DNA of 64,000 bases from Sandaracinobacteroides sayramensis (GCF_022014495.1 NZ_JAKLSQ010000014.1:52195-116194); one strand, 5' to 3'; positions 42,897 through 52,455 are shown, numbered from the stretch's first letter. Translations and numbers: made by a program. Notes: generated by a model from the sequence alone, not told the origin.

Positions 42897-43667
42897 TCAG
42901 GGCTTGGCAAAGGCTCCGGCGTAGCGCGGGGCAAGAAATGGCCGGACGAGGGCGGCGTCCAGCGCGATTTCGTAGACGCCCTCGGCCCATGGCCCGGCTT
43001 CGTAGGGCGGCACCAGCACGCGGATGGCGCCGATTTCGCCCTCGCCCTGCGGCACGATCGGATAGGCGGTGAAGTCCGGGCATTTGTCGTAGTCGCCGCC
43101 CAGTTGCACGCCGCCGCGCCGGTCCTTGCGTTCCGCGTCCAGCGCCTTGCAGAAGGCGGGCTTCAGCGCGGCTAGCGCGCCGTTCGCATCCTGGAAGAGC
43201 TCGGCGAACTGGATGCGGCGGCCGGCGTCGCGGTCCCAGATGACGGTGCGGAACATGACATTGCCATGGGCGCCGCCGGTGTAGCTGTACTGGCGGGTGG
43301 AGAAGGCGAGGAGGAGGTCGGTCTCGGCCTCGGGCTCCCAGCGTTCGGACCATTCGGTCTGATACTTCCGGTCTCCGGGCTGGGCGGCGGCGGCGGCTTC
43401 GTCGGCCGAGCGGATCTGGCGGCCGCGCTCGGCCAGCGCTTCGCCGCGCATGTCCTGCACCAGTCTGGGTTCCAGCGCCGCTTCCGGCGCCAGCGACCAG
43501 CGGAAGCCGAGCGCCGGGCTTTCGTAGCGGACGAGAAGATCGGAGGCGGGCAATTCCGGTTCCGTCGCCGGCGGGGCGCCGGCCCTGGCGCCGCCGGGAT
43601 TCTGGGCAAGCGCCGGAGCCGCCAGCAGCAGCGCCAGAGGGACGAGGAAGGCGGAACGGCGGTTCAT
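42897..43667 (-). CDS. DUF4163/RsiV-like (DUF3298) exported protein
   Basis: A 256-residue exported protein with a signal peptide (MNRRSAFLVPLALLLAAPALA). The mature part resembles the PdaC/RsiV pairing: an N-terminal DUF4163-like region and a C-terminal DUF3298 region with YSYTGGAHGN and the FAELF segment. In Bacillus, related domains occur in an anti-sigma factor that binds lysozyme and in a peptidoglycan deacetylase; here only the domains are present, so it is likely a periplasmic binding or sensing protein. It starts 11 nt after the YjdM-like gene. Confidence 0.78.
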   Translation of the reverse strand: MNRRSAFLVPLALLLAAPALAQNPGGARAGAPPATEPELPASDLLVRYESPALGFRWSLAPEAALEPRLVQDMRGEALAERGRQIRSADEAAAAAQPGDRKYQTEWSERWEPEAETDLLLAFSTRQYSYTGGAHGNVMFRTVIWDRDAGRRIQFAELFQDANGALAALKPAFCKALDAERKDRRGGVQLGGDYDKCPDFTAYPIVPQGEGEIGAIRVLVPPYEAGPWAEGVYEIALDAALVRPFLAPRYAGAFAKP

Positions 43668-43678
43668 CGGATTTCCTC

Positions 43679-43975
43679 TCAACGCTTCTTCACGAACTCG
43701 GCGCGCAGCACGAGGCCCTTGATTCCGTCGAACTTGCAGTCGATCTCCTGCGGGTCGCCGGTGAGGCGGATCGAGCGGATGACCGTGCCGACCTTCAGCG
43801 TCTGCCCGGCGCCCTTCACCTTCAGGTCTTTCACCAGCGTCACGCTGTCCCCGTCGGAGAGCAGGTTGCCGACCGAGTCGCGGACTTCCATTGCCTGCGC
43901 CGCTTTGGCGGCTGCGTCGGCGGCGGAAATCCATTCGCCGCTGGCTTCGTCATACACATATTCGTCGTCGGACAT
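43679..43975 (-). CDS. PhnA/YjdM-domain protein
   Basis: A 98-residue protein whose second half (residues about 30-98; VRDSVGNLLSDGDSVTLVKD, KVKGAGQTLKVGTVIRSIRL, FDGIKGLVLRAEFVKK) matches the C-terminal PhnA/YjdM domain. The N-terminal zinc ribbon of YjdM is missing; instead there is a short acidic segment with DEYVYDEASGEWISA. Despite the name, YjdM is not proven to act on phosphonates. It begins 1 nt after the cysS stop, so the genes are co-transcribed. Confidence 0.8.
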   Translation of the reverse strand: MSDDEYVYDEASGEWISAADAAAKAAQAMEVRDSVGNLLSDGDSVTLVKDLKVKGAGQTLKVGTVIRSIRLTGDPQEIDCKFDGIKGLVLRAEFVKKR

Positions 43976-43976
43976 T

Positions 43977-45287
43977 TCAGGCCTTTCGCCAGCTGATGGC
44001 GCCGTCCTTGCCGACGGCGATTGCGATTCCCTGCCCTGCCAGTTCGTCGCGGATGGAGTCGGCGGCGGCCCAGTCCTTCGCGGCGCGGGCGGCGGCATAG
44101 GCGTCGAGCTTCGGTTGCAGCGCCGCTTCGTCGGCGCCGCCCCGGAACCATTGCGCCGGGTCCGACTGGCCGAGGCCGAGGACGGCTGCGCCGTCCGGGA
44201 AGGCGGCCAGCGCTTCGGGGGTGTTCAAATCGTCGAGCAGCGCTGGCGGCAGCTCTTCGCCGGCCGCTTCCCCATCCGCCTTGCGGCGGTAATGACGGTC
44301 GAGCTTGGCCTTCGATTGCTCCAGCAGCGCGTCCGTCCATTGCAGCGGCTGGCGGTAATGGGCGCTGAGGAGGGCGAGGCGCAGCACTTCGCCCGGCCAG
44401 CCGGCCTCGATCAGTTCGCCGGGCGTGACGATATTGCCGAGCGATTTCGACATCTTCGTCTCGCCCATGGTGAGGAAGCCGTTGTGCATCCAGATGCGGG
44501 CGAGTTCGGCGCCGCCATGGGCGCAGCAGCTTTGCGCGCGTTCGTTTTCGTGGTGGGGGAATTGCAGGTCGAGCCCGCCGCCGTGGATGTCGATGGTGTC
44601 GGTTTCCAGCACCGAGCGGATCATCGCCGAGCATTCGATGTGCCAGCCGGGGCGGCCGCGGCCCCCGTTCGGACCGAAAGGGCTTTCCCAGCCGGGCTGC
44701 TCGGGGCTGCTTGGTTTCCACAGCACGAAGTCGCCGGGCGCGCGCTTGTAGGGGGCGACTTCGACCCGAGCGCCGGCGATCATCTCGTCCATCGGCCGCT
44801 TGGAAAGCTCGCCGTAGCGGTCGAACTTCGCCACTTCGAAGAGCACATGGCCTTGCGCTTCATAGGCGTAGCCTTTGTCCACCAGCGCCGCGATCATCGC
44901 GATCATCCCATGCTCGCCGGCGATATGCTCGGTGGCGCGCGGGTTGAAATCGGGCTTCAGGCAGTTGAGCGCCGCCATGTCGGCGAAATAATGCGCTTCG
45001 AATTCGGCGGCGACGGCTTGCGGCGTGCGGTTTTCCTTTACCGCCTTCGCCATGATCTTGTCGTCTATGTCGGTGATGTTGCGGGCGTACCGGACATTCT
45101 CCGCCCCGTGCAGGTGGCGCAGCAGACGGTAGAGCGTGTCGAACACTACCGCCGGGCGGGCGTTGCCGATATGGGCGCGGCCATAGACGGTGGGGCCGCA
45201 GACATAGAGGGTGAGAGGCTTGCCCGGCCCGGGCGTGCGGACTGGCTGTTTCGCGCGGGAGAGCGTGTCGTAGAGCTGCAACGACAT
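43977..45287 (-). CDS. cysS: Cysteinyl-tRNA synthetase
   Basis: Charges tRNA-Cys. The 436-residue class I enzyme has the HIGH-type motif GRAHIGNARP, the zinc-site cysteines (C30 and others), WHIECSAM and the KMSKS motif (ETKMSKSLGN). It is slightly shorter than the usual 460-470 residues, owing to a compact C-terminal domain. The start overlaps the cvpA stop by one base. Confidence 0.96.
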   Translation of the reverse strand: MSLQLYDTLSRAKQPVRTPGPGKPLTLYVCGPTVYGRAHIGNARPAVVFDTLYRLLRHLHGAENVRYARNITDIDDKIMAKAVKENRTPQAVAAEFEAHYFADMAALNCLKPDFNPRATEHIAGEHGMIAMIAALVDKGYAYEAQGHVLFEVAKFDRYGELSKRPMDEMIAGARVEVAPYKRAPGDFVLWKPSSPEQPGWESPFGPNGGRGRPGWHIECSAMIRSVLETDTIDIHGGGLDLQFPHHENERAQSCCAHGGAELARIWMHNGFLTMGETKMSKSLGNIVTPGELIEAGWPGEVLRLALLSAHYRQPLQWTDALLEQSKAKLDRHYRRKADGEAAGEELPPALLDDLNTPEALAAFPDGAAVLGLGQSDPAQWFRGGADEAALQPKLDAYAAARAAKDWAAADSIRDELAGQGIAIAVGKDGAISWRKA

Positions 45288-46018
45288 CAGATGTTGACCT
45301 GCTCTCCGGATTTCGCGCCTTCGTTCAGAAGCTCGTCCAGCGCGCGGCGGTCTTCAGGCGTGTAGCCGCCCTCATTCCGGCCGGGGGGCACCGGCCCGGC
45401 ATAGGGCGGCGGGATTTCCGGGTGGCCGGGCGGAAGGGCGCCGGGCGGAAGCTGCACGCCGGGCGGCAGGCCGAGGCCCCTCGTCGCTTCGCCGCCCTTG
45501 TCGCCCGTCTTCGCGTCCCACTCCTTCACCCAGCCGACCATGGCGTTGGCGCTCAAGGACAGGATCGGCGCCGAGCGGCTTTCGCGCAGCCATTCGGGCG
45601 GCTCCTGCTCCGCGTCGAACAGGCCGGTCGCGAACTGGGTGAGGAGGAAGAGGGCCGAGGCGAGGATCAGCCCCTTCAGGGCGCCGAAGCCCAGCCCGAG
45701 CACCCGGTCCATCGGGCCGAGCAGGCTGCGCCTGGCGAAGCCGCCGGCGGCGCCGGCGGCGATACGGGCCAGGAGCGCGGTGCCGAAGAAGAGGCCGATG
45801 AAGGCGACGATGGCGGCCGTGCTTTCCCCCCCGGTCTTCGGCAGCAGCCACATGGTCGCCTGCTGGTGGAACAGGCGCACGGCGACGATGGCGAGAATCC
45901 AGCCGGCGAGGCTCAGCGCCTCGTGCGTGAAGCCGCGCATCAGCCCGCCGATGGCGAGGAAGCCGATGAGGGAGACCACCACCCAGTCGAAGGCGGTGAA
46001 GGTGGAGAGAATGTCCAT
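45287..46018 (-). CDS. cvpA: CvpA-family membrane protein
   Basis: A 243-residue protein with four membrane helices in residues 1-130 (family segment SLIGFLAIGGLMRGFTHEAL) and a long Pro/Gly-rich cytoplasmic tail (about 180-225). CvpA is needed for colicin V production in E. coli and affects envelope stress; its direct function is unclear. It lies 9 nt downstream of radA, a common pairing in alphaproteobacteria. The purF gene that often follows is absent. Confidence 0.9.
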   Translation of the reverse strand: MDILSTFTAFDWVVVSLIGFLAIGGLMRGFTHEALSLAGWILAIVAVRLFHQQATMWLLPKTGGESTAAIVAFIGLFFGTALLARIAAGAAGGFARRSLLGPMDRVLGLGFGALKGLILASALFLLTQFATGLFDAEQEPPEWLRESRSAPILSLSANAMVGWVKEWDAKTGDKGGEATRGLGLPPGVQLPPGALPPGHPEIPPPYAGPVPPGRNEGGYTPEDRRALDELLNEGAKSGEQVNI

Positions 46019-46027
46019 GTGCGGTAG

Positions 46028-47398
46028 CTAGGCCCTGGCCTTCAAGCGGTCAACGAGGGCGCGGACGCTGGCGACGGGCGAAACCGAAAGCTTGCCCACC
46101 CCCTTGGTGCCGGGCGGGGCGAGCGCGGAGGTGAAGCCGAGCTTTTCCGCCTCTTTCAGGCGGAGCGCGGCATGTGCCGTCGGGCGGACTTCGCCCGAAA
46201 GCGCGATCTCGCCGAAGGCGAGGCAGTCGCTGGGCACCGGCACGTCGAGGACGGCCGAGACGAGGGCGGCGGCGACCGCCAGATCGACCGCCGGATCGAC
46301 GACGCGCAGGCCCCCCGCCACGTTCAGATAGACTTCGCTGCCGCCGAAGCCGAGGCCGGCGCGGGCTTCCAGCACGGCGAGCAGCATGGCGAGGCGCGAA
46401 CCGTCCCAGCCGACCACCGCGCGGCGCGGGGTCGCGCCGGTGGGCAGGCGCACCGTCAGCGCCTGCAGTTCGACGAGCACCGGCCGCGTGCCTTCGAGCG
46501 CCGGGAAGACGACGGCGCCGGGCACCGCCTGCTCGCGGTGGGTGAGGAACAGGCTGGAGGGGTTCCGCACTTCGGCCAGCCCGTCCGACTCCATGGCGAA
46601 TACGCCGATCTCGTCGGTGCCGCCGAAGCGGTTCTTCACCGCGCGCAGCACGCGATACTGGTGGCGCCCCTCGCCTTCGAAATAGAGGACGGCGTCCACC
46701 ATATGCTCGAGCACGCGCGGGCCGGCGATCTGCCCGTCCTTCGTGACATGGCCGACGAGGATGACGGCGGAGCCGCTGGCCTTCGCCCAGCTTATGAGTT
46801 CGAGGCTGGCGGCGCGCACCTGGCTGACGGTGCCGGGCGCGCCTTCCAGCTGGTCGGAGTGCATCGTCTGGATGGAATCGATGATGACCATCGCCGGCGG
46901 CGCGCCAGCCGAAAGCGTCGTGAGGATGTCGCGCACCGAAGTGGCGGCCGCCAGCCGGACGGGCGCGTCGGCTAGGCCGAGGCGCCGGGCGCGCAGGCGG
47001 ACCTGATCGGCCGCTTCCTCGCCGGAGAAATAGGCGACCGGCAGGCCGGCGCGGGCCATGCGGCCGGCGGCCTGCAGCAGCAGCGTGGATTTGCCGATTC
47101 CGGGGTCTCCGCCGATCAGCACCGCCGAGCCGGGGACGAGGCCGCCGCCGAGCGCGCGGTCGAGTTCGGCGAAGCCGGTGGCGAGGCGGGTGGGCAGTTC
47201 CACCACGGCGTCGAGCGGCAGCATGTCCAGAACGCGGCCGCCGGCCTTCAGGCTGTGCTTCTGGGCGAAAGGCGTCGCCGTGGCGGACGCCTCCTGCTGC
47301 AGGCTGTTCCACGCCCCGCAATCGGGGCACTGCCCCATCCACTTCGAGTGGGCGCTGCCGCAGGACTGGCAGACGAACTTCAGCTGCGGCTTCGCCAT
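46028..47398 (-). CDS. radA: DNA repair protein RadA
   Basis: RadA (Sms) helps process recombination intermediates and stalled forks. The 456 residues comprise an N-terminal C4 zinc finger (CQSCG and CPDCG), a RecA-like ATPase with Walker A GGDPGIGKSTL, the KNRFG motif and a C-terminal Lon-protease-like domain. The start is ATG 47398. It leads the radA-cvpA-cysS transcription unit. Confidence 0.96.
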   Translation of the reverse strand: MAKPQLKFVCQSCGSAHSKWMGQCPDCGAWNSLQQEASATATPFAQKHSLKAGGRVLDMLPLDAVVELPTRLATGFAELDRALGGGLVPGSAVLIGGDPGIGKSTLLLQAAGRMARAGLPVAYFSGEEAADQVRLRARRLGLADAPVRLAAATSVRDILTTLSAGAPPAMVIIDSIQTMHSDQLEGAPGTVSQVRAASLELISWAKASGSAVILVGHVTKDGQIAGPRVLEHMVDAVLYFEGEGRHQYRVLRAVKNRFGGTDEIGVFAMESDGLAEVRNPSSLFLTHREQAVPGAVVFPALEGTRPVLVELQALTVRLPTGATPRRAVVGWDGSRLAMLLAVLEARAGLGFGGSEVYLNVAGGLRVVDPAVDLAVAAALVSAVLDVPVPSDCLAFGEIALSGEVRPTAHAALRLKEAEKLGFTSALAPPGTKGVGKLSVSPVASVRALVDRLKARA

Positions 47399-47442
47399 GG
47401 GATGGGGTCAGGGCCTCTTAAAGGGCTATGGGCCTTTCCGGA

Positions 47443-47958
47443 TCAGGCGTCTTTCTTCGCCTGCGAACGCGCCGTTCGCTTGGTGACAGAGCCGATCTTG
47501 GCGCCGGGCACCTTCGTCGCGCGCTTCGGGTTCTCCACCGGGTTCACGCCGCCACGCGCCGTCGGGCGGTTGGCGGGGCGGCTTTTCGTGGTGGCGCGCT
47601 TCGCGGCCAGCGCCCGCTTCTGGCCGTCGACGATGCGGGCGCGCGAGGCGACGGCGTCGCGGCGGCCGAGCTCGTCGTTCACGCGGCGCAGCGCATGGGC
47701 GAAGACCTGCTTGCGCTGCTTCGGGCGGGCATAGGTGCCCGGGAAGCTGCCGCCGCGCGGCTCGGCCTTGCCGCGGGCGATGCGGCGCTTTTCATGGCCG
47801 AGGTCGCGTTCCTTGGCCCGCAGGTCGCGCAGGCGCTTGCGGGCGGCTTGCAGCCCCGCCTCGTCGAGCAGGCCGAGCGCCGGCTTGTGGGTGGATTCGA
47901 CGAGGGTCCATTCCTCATGATCCAGCAGGGACTTTTCCGTCTTCTTCGAAATCGCCAT
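47443..47958 (-). CDS. Conserved basic protein of unknown function
   Basis: A 171-residue, strongly basic protein. Residues 1-65 are predicted helical (KTEKSLLDHEEWTLVEST, RKRLRDLRAKERDLGHEKRR); the last 60 residues are a disordered Lys/Arg/Pro/Ala tail (RTARSQAKKDA end). No signal peptide. The composition suggests nucleic-acid binding, which is inference only. ATG 47958 is preceded by GGGAGCAAG, a good ribosome binding site, so it is probably a real gene. It stands between radA and folP on the same strand. Confidence 0.65.
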   Translation of the reverse strand: MAISKKTEKSLLDHEEWTLVESTHKPALGLLDEAGLQAARKRLRDLRAKERDLGHEKRRIARGKAEPRGGSFPGTYARPKQRKQVFAHALRRVNDELGRRDAVASRARIVDGQKRALAAKRATTKSRPANRPTARGGVNPVENPKRATKVPGAKIGSVTKRTARSQAKKDA

Positions 47959-48019
47959 TCTTCTTGCTCCCTTCGGACAACAGGCTTCATGTGCGACGGG
48001 AAGCGGGCGGGCGCAAGGG

Positions 48020-48811
48020 TCAGGGGCGGATTGCCTCCCACAAGGCCAGCGCCTGCCGCGTTTCGGCGACATCATGCACCCGGAGCCAGGCGACCTTCGC
48101 CTCGGCCCCGCGCAGCGCCAGCGCAAGGCTTCCGGGCAGGCGTTCAGAAGGGGCAGCGGGGCCGGCGACCGCCGGGATCAGCGACTTGCGGCTGGCGCCC
48201 AGCAGCAGCGGGACGCCCAGCGCGTGGAAAGCCTCCAGCGCCCGCATCAGCGCCAGATTCTGCGCCATGTCCTTGCCGAAGCCGATGCCGGGATCGGCGA
48301 TGAGGCGGGCGCGGGGGATTCCGGCGGCCTCGGCCGCGGCGATGCGGGCGGCGAGCGCCGCCTGCACTTCGGCCACCACATCCCGATATTCGGCGAGGCC
48401 CTGCATGGTGCGCGGGTTGCCGGGCATGTGCATCAGCACCACCTGCGCCCCGCTGGCGGCGGCGAGCGGCAGGCTTTGCGGATCGGCCTGCAACGCCGAC
48501 ACGTCGTTCAGCATGGTGGCGCCGGCGTCGAGCGCGGCCCGCATGACGCCGGCCTTCATCGTGTCGATGGAAACCCGCAAGCCTTGGCGGGCCAGCGCCT
48601 CCACCACCGGGGCGGTGCGGCGGATTTCCTCCTCCAGCGGCACTTCCGCCGCGCCGGGGCGGGTGGATTCGCCGCCTACGTCTATGATGTCCGCGCCTGC
48701 CTCGGCCAGCCGCAGGCCGGCGGCGATCGCCTGCTGCAAGGAAGCGTGGCGGCCGCCGTCCGAGAAGCTGTCGGGCGTGACGTTCAATATCCCCATCAGC
48801 TTCGGGCGCAT
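48020..48811 (-). CDS. folP: Dihydropteroate synthase
   Basis: Joins p-aminobenzoate and dihydropterin pyrophosphate in folate synthesis; the target of sulfonamides. The 263-residue TIM barrel shows ILNVTPDSFSDGG, DVGGESTRPGA and DPGIGFGKD, and the GASRKS segment near the end. The start is ATG 48811; an ATG at 48796 is also possible. It begins 4 nt after the apt stop. Confidence 0.95.
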   Translation of the reverse strand: MRPKLMGILNVTPDSFSDGGRHASLQQAIAAGLRLAEAGADIIDVGGESTRPGAAEVPLEEEIRRTAPVVEALARQGLRVSIDTMKAGVMRAALDAGATMLNDVSALQADPQSLPLAAASGAQVVLMHMPGNPRTMQGLAEYRDVVAEVQAALAARIAAAEAAGIPRARLIADPGIGFGKDMAQNLALMRALEAFHALGVPLLLGASRKSLIPAVAGPAAPSERLPGSLALALRGAEAKVAWLRVHDVAETRQALALWEAIRP

Positions 48812-48815
48812 GCGC

Positions 48816-49343
48816 TCAGGCCGGGAAATGCAGGAGGGAGACGGGTTCGACTCCGGCCGCGCGCAACTTTTGCGCGCCGGAAAGCCCGTCCAGTTCCAGC
48901 ACGAAGAGGGCGCGGGTGACGGTGGCGCCGGACTTGCGCAGCAGCTCGACGGCGGCGGCCGCCGTGCCGCCGGTCGCCAGCACATCGTCCACCAGCAGCA
49001 CCCGGGCGGATTTCGGCACCTGGCCGTCGTGCAGCTCCAGCCGGTCGGTGCCATATTCCAGCGCGTAATCGTGGCCGATGGTCTGCCCCGGCAGCTTGCC
49101 CGGCTTGCGGACGAGGACGAGGCCATGGCCCGTCCGTTGCGCCAGCGCCGCGCCGAAGAGGAAGCCGCGCGCCTCGACGCCGGCGATCAGGTCGAATGCG
49201 CCCGCGCGTTCGGCGAGCGCGGCGGTCGTCGCCTGGAAGGCGGCACCGTCGGCCAGAAGCGGAGTCAGGTCGCGGAACTGGATTCCGGCTTTCGGGAAGT
49301 CGGCGACGGTGCGGACATGGGCGGCGAGCTTTTCCAGGGTCAT
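48816..49343 (-). CDS. apt: Adenine phosphoribosyltransferase
   Basis: Salvages adenine to AMP with PRPP. The 175-residue protein has the PRPP motif VLLVDDVLATGGTA and the Apt segment VADFPKAGIQFRDLTPLL. It is downstream of mtnP, whose reaction releases adenine from methylthioadenosine, so the pair forms a clear metabolic unit for adenine recovery. Confidence 0.95.
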   Translation of the reverse strand: MTLEKLAAHVRTVADFPKAGIQFRDLTPLLADGAAFQATTAALAERAGAFDLIAGVEARGFLFGAALAQRTGHGLVLVRKPGKLPGQTIGHDYALEYGTDRLELHDGQVPKSARVLLVDDVLATGGTAAAAVELLRKSGATVTRALFVLELDGLSGAQKLRAAGVEPVSLLHFPA

Positions 49344-49354
49344 CCAGGCTTGTC

Positions 49355-50212
49355 TCAGGCGAAGAAGCGGGGGGCGATCGCGCGCAGGCGGGCGGCGGCT
49401 TCGGTTGGCCAATGGGCGCGCGGGGTGAGGATCGCTTCGTCCAGCGCGTGCGCCCAGCCGCCGGCGGCGGACAGCGGCATGGCTGCGAGGCGCGCGCACA
49501 GCGCCTGCACCAGAAACCCCGCCTGTTCCCGGTTGGCGCGCGCCACTTCCATGACGGCGGCGGTGGTCACTACTTCTTCGCGCCAACTGTCATAGTCGGT
49601 CACGAAGGCGGCGATGGCGTAGGCCATTTCCGCCTCCCGGCAGAGCGCCGCTTCAGGCATCGCCGTCATGCCGACGACGCTGTGCCCTTCCGCCTTCGCC
49701 AGCCGGCTTTCGGCGCGAGTCTGGAAGCGCGGGCCCTGGATGGCGAGATAGGTTCCGCCCTGTTCGTGTGGGATCCCCCAAACTTGCGCCGCCGCCGCGA
49801 CATGCCCGGCCAGTTCGGTGACGACGGGGTCGGCGACGCTGATATGGGCGACCAGCCCCCCGCCGAAGAAGCTGGAGGGACGGCCCCATGTGCGGTCGAC
49901 GATCTGATCGGGAATGGCGAGGCTGCCGGGTGGCAGGCTTTCCACGAAGCTGCCGCAGGCCGCGACCGAGACCACCGCCGTGCAGCCGCGCGCCTTCAGC
50001 GCGGCGATATTGGCGCGATAGTTGATTTCGGCCGGGGCGATATGGTGGCCGGCGCCGTGGCGGGCGAGGAAGACGACCGGAAGCCCGGCGATCTCGCCTT
50101 CCAGCAAGGCGTCCGAGGGCCAGCCCCAGGGCGTTTCCTGCGCGTGCCGGTGCCCGCCTTCCAGACCCGGAAGCGCCGAAACCGCGCTGCCGCCGAGGAT
50201 GCCCAGCTTCAC
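49355..50212 (-). CDS. mtnP: Purine nucleoside phosphorylase, MtnP-type
   Basis: A 285-residue phosphorylase of the MTAP/PNP group. S-methyl-5'-thioadenosine is the likely substrate, giving adenine and methylthioribose-1-phosphate. Motifs include ILGGSA, FLARHGAGHHIAPAEINYRAN and GMTAMPEAALCREAE. The GTG start overlaps the nuclease stop; apt follows 11 nt later and can use the adenine. The alternative substrates of this group are other purine nucleosides. Confidence 0.9.
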   Translation of the reverse strand: MKLGILGGSAVSALPGLEGGHRHAQETPWGWPSDALLEGEIAGLPVVFLARHGAGHHIAPAEINYRANIAALKARGCTAVVSVAACGSFVESLPPGSLAIPDQIVDRTWGRPSSFFGGGLVAHISVADPVVTELAGHVAAAAQVWGIPHEQGGTYLAIQGPRFQTRAESRLAKAEGHSVVGMTAMPEAALCREAEMAYAIAAFVTDYDSWREEVVTTAAVMEVARANREQAGFLVQALCARLAAMPLSAAGGWAHALDEAILTPRAHWPTEAAARLRAIAPRFFA

Positions 50213-51018
50213 TTGCGCCCCTTCTTCTGCGGCGCGGCTGCCACCGGCGTGTCGAAGAGCGCGTTCAGGTAAGAGGCAAGGCGCAGCCCGCCCTTGCCGA
50301 GCTGGCGGTTCAGGCGCGCCTGCTGCTCGAAGACATAGGAATAGCGCAGGTCCGGGTTGGCCGGATACATCGCTTCGCGCTCGAGGACGCTGTCGGCCAG
50401 CCATTGCTGCGGGTCCGGGCTGGACCAGTCGCGCAGCTCGTCCGTCGTGAAGCGGCTGGTGAGCCAGCCGGCCCATTCCGTGTAGGACAATTGGTTGTGG
50501 GCGATCAGCGTGCTGTCCCACAGGGTGTGGAGGTTGGTCTGCTCGCCGAAGAAGCTCACCTTCACATCGTTGCCGCCGCGATCGCCGGGGCGGCCGACGT
50601 GGAGCGGCTGCGACAGGTCTCCGACGATGTGGATCACGAAGCGCAGCGCCTTCTGCCGCTCGGCGAGCGGGGCTTTCGCGTCTCTGGCGATCGCCGCATA
50701 TTTCGTCAGCGCGGTGATCGAATCCCCCTCGGGCGGGTGGCCGACATCGGCATAGGCCTTGTCCGCCGGGATGGTCACATAATGCCAGGGCACCGATTCC
50801 TTCTGCCAGAAGGGATCGGGGTCGGACCGCATGAAGTCCGGCCAGTTGGAGGCTTCGGCGAGGCTTTCCGTGCCGAGGATGTCCTTCACCCCCGCCCTGG
50901 CCTTTGGCGACAGATATTCGTCGGCCACGGCTCCAGTGATGCGGTGGCCGGTAAGCCCCCAGGCGAAGGCGGGCTGGGAAACGGCAAGAGCGACGGCGGC
51001 AATCGCGGCGAAACGCAT
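50209..51018 (-). CDS. Exported S1/P1-type nuclease
   Basis: A 269-residue zinc nuclease with a signal peptide of 19 residues. Cleavage leaves Trp at the mature N-terminus (WGLTGHR), which is required as a zinc ligand in this family. Other ligands lie in NWPDFMR, HYVTIP, HIVGDLSQPLHVG and LHTLWDS. It should cut single-stranded DNA and RNA in the periplasm. It overlaps mtnP by four bases, so nucleotide salvage may be the link. Confidence 0.92.
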   Translation of the reverse strand: MRFAAIAAVALAVSQPAFAWGLTGHRITGAVADEYLSPKARAGVKDILGTESLAEASNWPDFMRSDPDPFWQKESVPWHYVTIPADKAYADVGHPPEGDSITALTKYAAIARDAKAPLAERQKALRFVIHIVGDLSQPLHVGRPGDRGGNDVKVSFFGEQTNLHTLWDSTLIAHNQLSYTEWAGWLTSRFTTDELRDWSSPDPQQWLADSVLEREAMYPANPDLRYSYVFEQQARLNRQLGKGGLRLASYLNALFDTPVAAAPQKKGRK

Positions 51019-52331
51019 CAGATGGCCTCCAGAGCCTGGGTGAAATCGGCGATGAGATCGTCCGCGTCCTCGACGCCGATCGAGATGCGGACCAGATTGT
51101 CGGTGATGCCCAGTTGCTGCTTGCGCGCGTCCGGAACGGAGAGGTGGGTCATCGCGGCGGGCGCCGAGGCCAGCGTTTCCGTGCCGCCGAGGCTGACGGC
51201 CAGCTTGGCGATCCGGAGCGCGTCGAGGAAGGCGAAGGCTTCGCGTTCCCCGCCCTTCAGATAGAGGGAGAAGGTGGAGCCGGCGCCGGTGCAGTGGCGG
51301 CGGTAGATGTCGCCCTGCCGACTGTCCTCGTCCGAGAGGAAGCCGAGATAGCCGAGCTTTTCCACCTTCGGATGGTCGCGCAGGAAGGCGCAGACCTTTT
51401 CGGCATTCTCGCCCGCGCGGGACATGCGCAGCTCCAGCGTCTCCAGGCTGCGCAGCAGCATCCAGGCGGTGTGGGGGTCGGTGATGGTGCCGACCGTGTT
51501 GCGCATCATGCGGATGGGGGTGATATGGCGCGCCGCCCCCACCACCGCGCCCGCCACCAGATCGGAATGGCCGCCGGCGTATTTGGTGAGGCTGTAGACG
51601 CTGAGGTCGGCGCCATGGCGCAGGGGCTGCTGCCAGAGCGGGCCGAGGAAGGTGTTGTCGATGGCGATGGGCGGGGCGTTTTCCGGGAAGGCGGAGTCGC
51701 GCGCGGCGCGCACCGCTTCCAGATCGACGAGCTGGTTGGTGGGGTTGGCCGGGCTTTCGAGATAGATGAGCGAGAGGCGGCCCTTCGCCTTCGCCGCTTC
51801 CAGCACGGCGGCGATCTCCTCGCCCGTGGCGCCGGCCGGAAAGTCCAGCCAGCCTACCCCGAACTTGCCGAGGATGCGGCCGATCAGCGTTTCGGTGGCG
51901 GCGTAGAGCGGGCCGGAATGGACAATGACGTCTCCGGGCGCGCAGAAGGTCATCAACAGGGTGGCGATCGCCGACATGCCCGACGAGAAGCTGAGCGCGT
52001 CCTCCGCCTCCTCCCAGATGGCGAGGCGGTCTTCCAATATCTCCTGATTGGGGCCGTTGAAGCGGGAATAGACGAGGCCCTCCGCCCCGCCCGGCCGCTT
52101 GCCGGTGACTCCCTCGAAATGCCGCTTGCCGGCCGCCGCCGATTCGAAGACGAAGGTGGAGGTGAGGAAGATCGGCGGCTTCAGCGCATTTTCCGAAAGC
52201 GCCGGATCATAGCCATGGCCCATCATCAAGGTGGCGGGCTTCAGCCGGTGGCTGCCGATATCGAGAACGTCGGGCTTCGGGCGGCGCCTCTCCGGCCGGA
52301 GGGGGCCGTCGCCGGATTGGTCGTTGCTCAT
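51018..52331 (-). CDS. Cystathionine gamma-synthase-family PLP enzyme
   Basis: A 437-residue Cys/Met-metabolism PLP enzyme. The PLP lysine is in YSLTKYAGGHSD (about K250); YSRFNGPNQEILEDRLA and LESPANPTNQ are family motifs. Compared with MetB, it has an N-terminal extension of about 35 residues. It may be a cystathionine gamma-synthase, a methionine gamma-lyase, or another member; the sequence alone does not decide. ATG 52331 follows AGGAG. It precedes the nuclease gene directly (1-base overlap). Confidence 0.87.
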   Translation of the reverse strand: MSNDQSGDGPLRPERRRPKPDVLDIGSHRLKPATLMMGHGYDPALSENALKPPIFLTSTFVFESAAAGKRHFEGVTGKRPGGAEGLVYSRFNGPNQEILEDRLAIWEEAEDALSFSSGMSAIATLLMTFCAPGDVIVHSGPLYAATETLIGRILGKFGVGWLDFPAGATGEEIAAVLEAAKAKGRLSLIYLESPANPTNQLVDLEAVRAARDSAFPENAPPIAIDNTFLGPLWQQPLRHGADLSVYSLTKYAGGHSDLVAGAVVGAARHITPIRMMRNTVGTITDPHTAWMLLRSLETLELRMSRAGENAEKVCAFLRDHPKVEKLGYLGFLSDEDSRQGDIYRRHCTGAGSTFSLYLKGGEREAFAFLDALRIAKLAVSLGGTETLASAPAAMTHLSVPDARKQQLGITDNLVRISIGVEDADDLIADFTQALEAI

Positions 52332-52455
52332 CGCGCGCTCCTGCTGCTTCCACTTTTCTAGGCCGTCGACGGACCATGGTAAATCCCGCCATGCCGCGCT
52401 TGCCATTGCAACATGACGCGCGGATAACGCCCGCCGACACAGCAGGGGACCATAT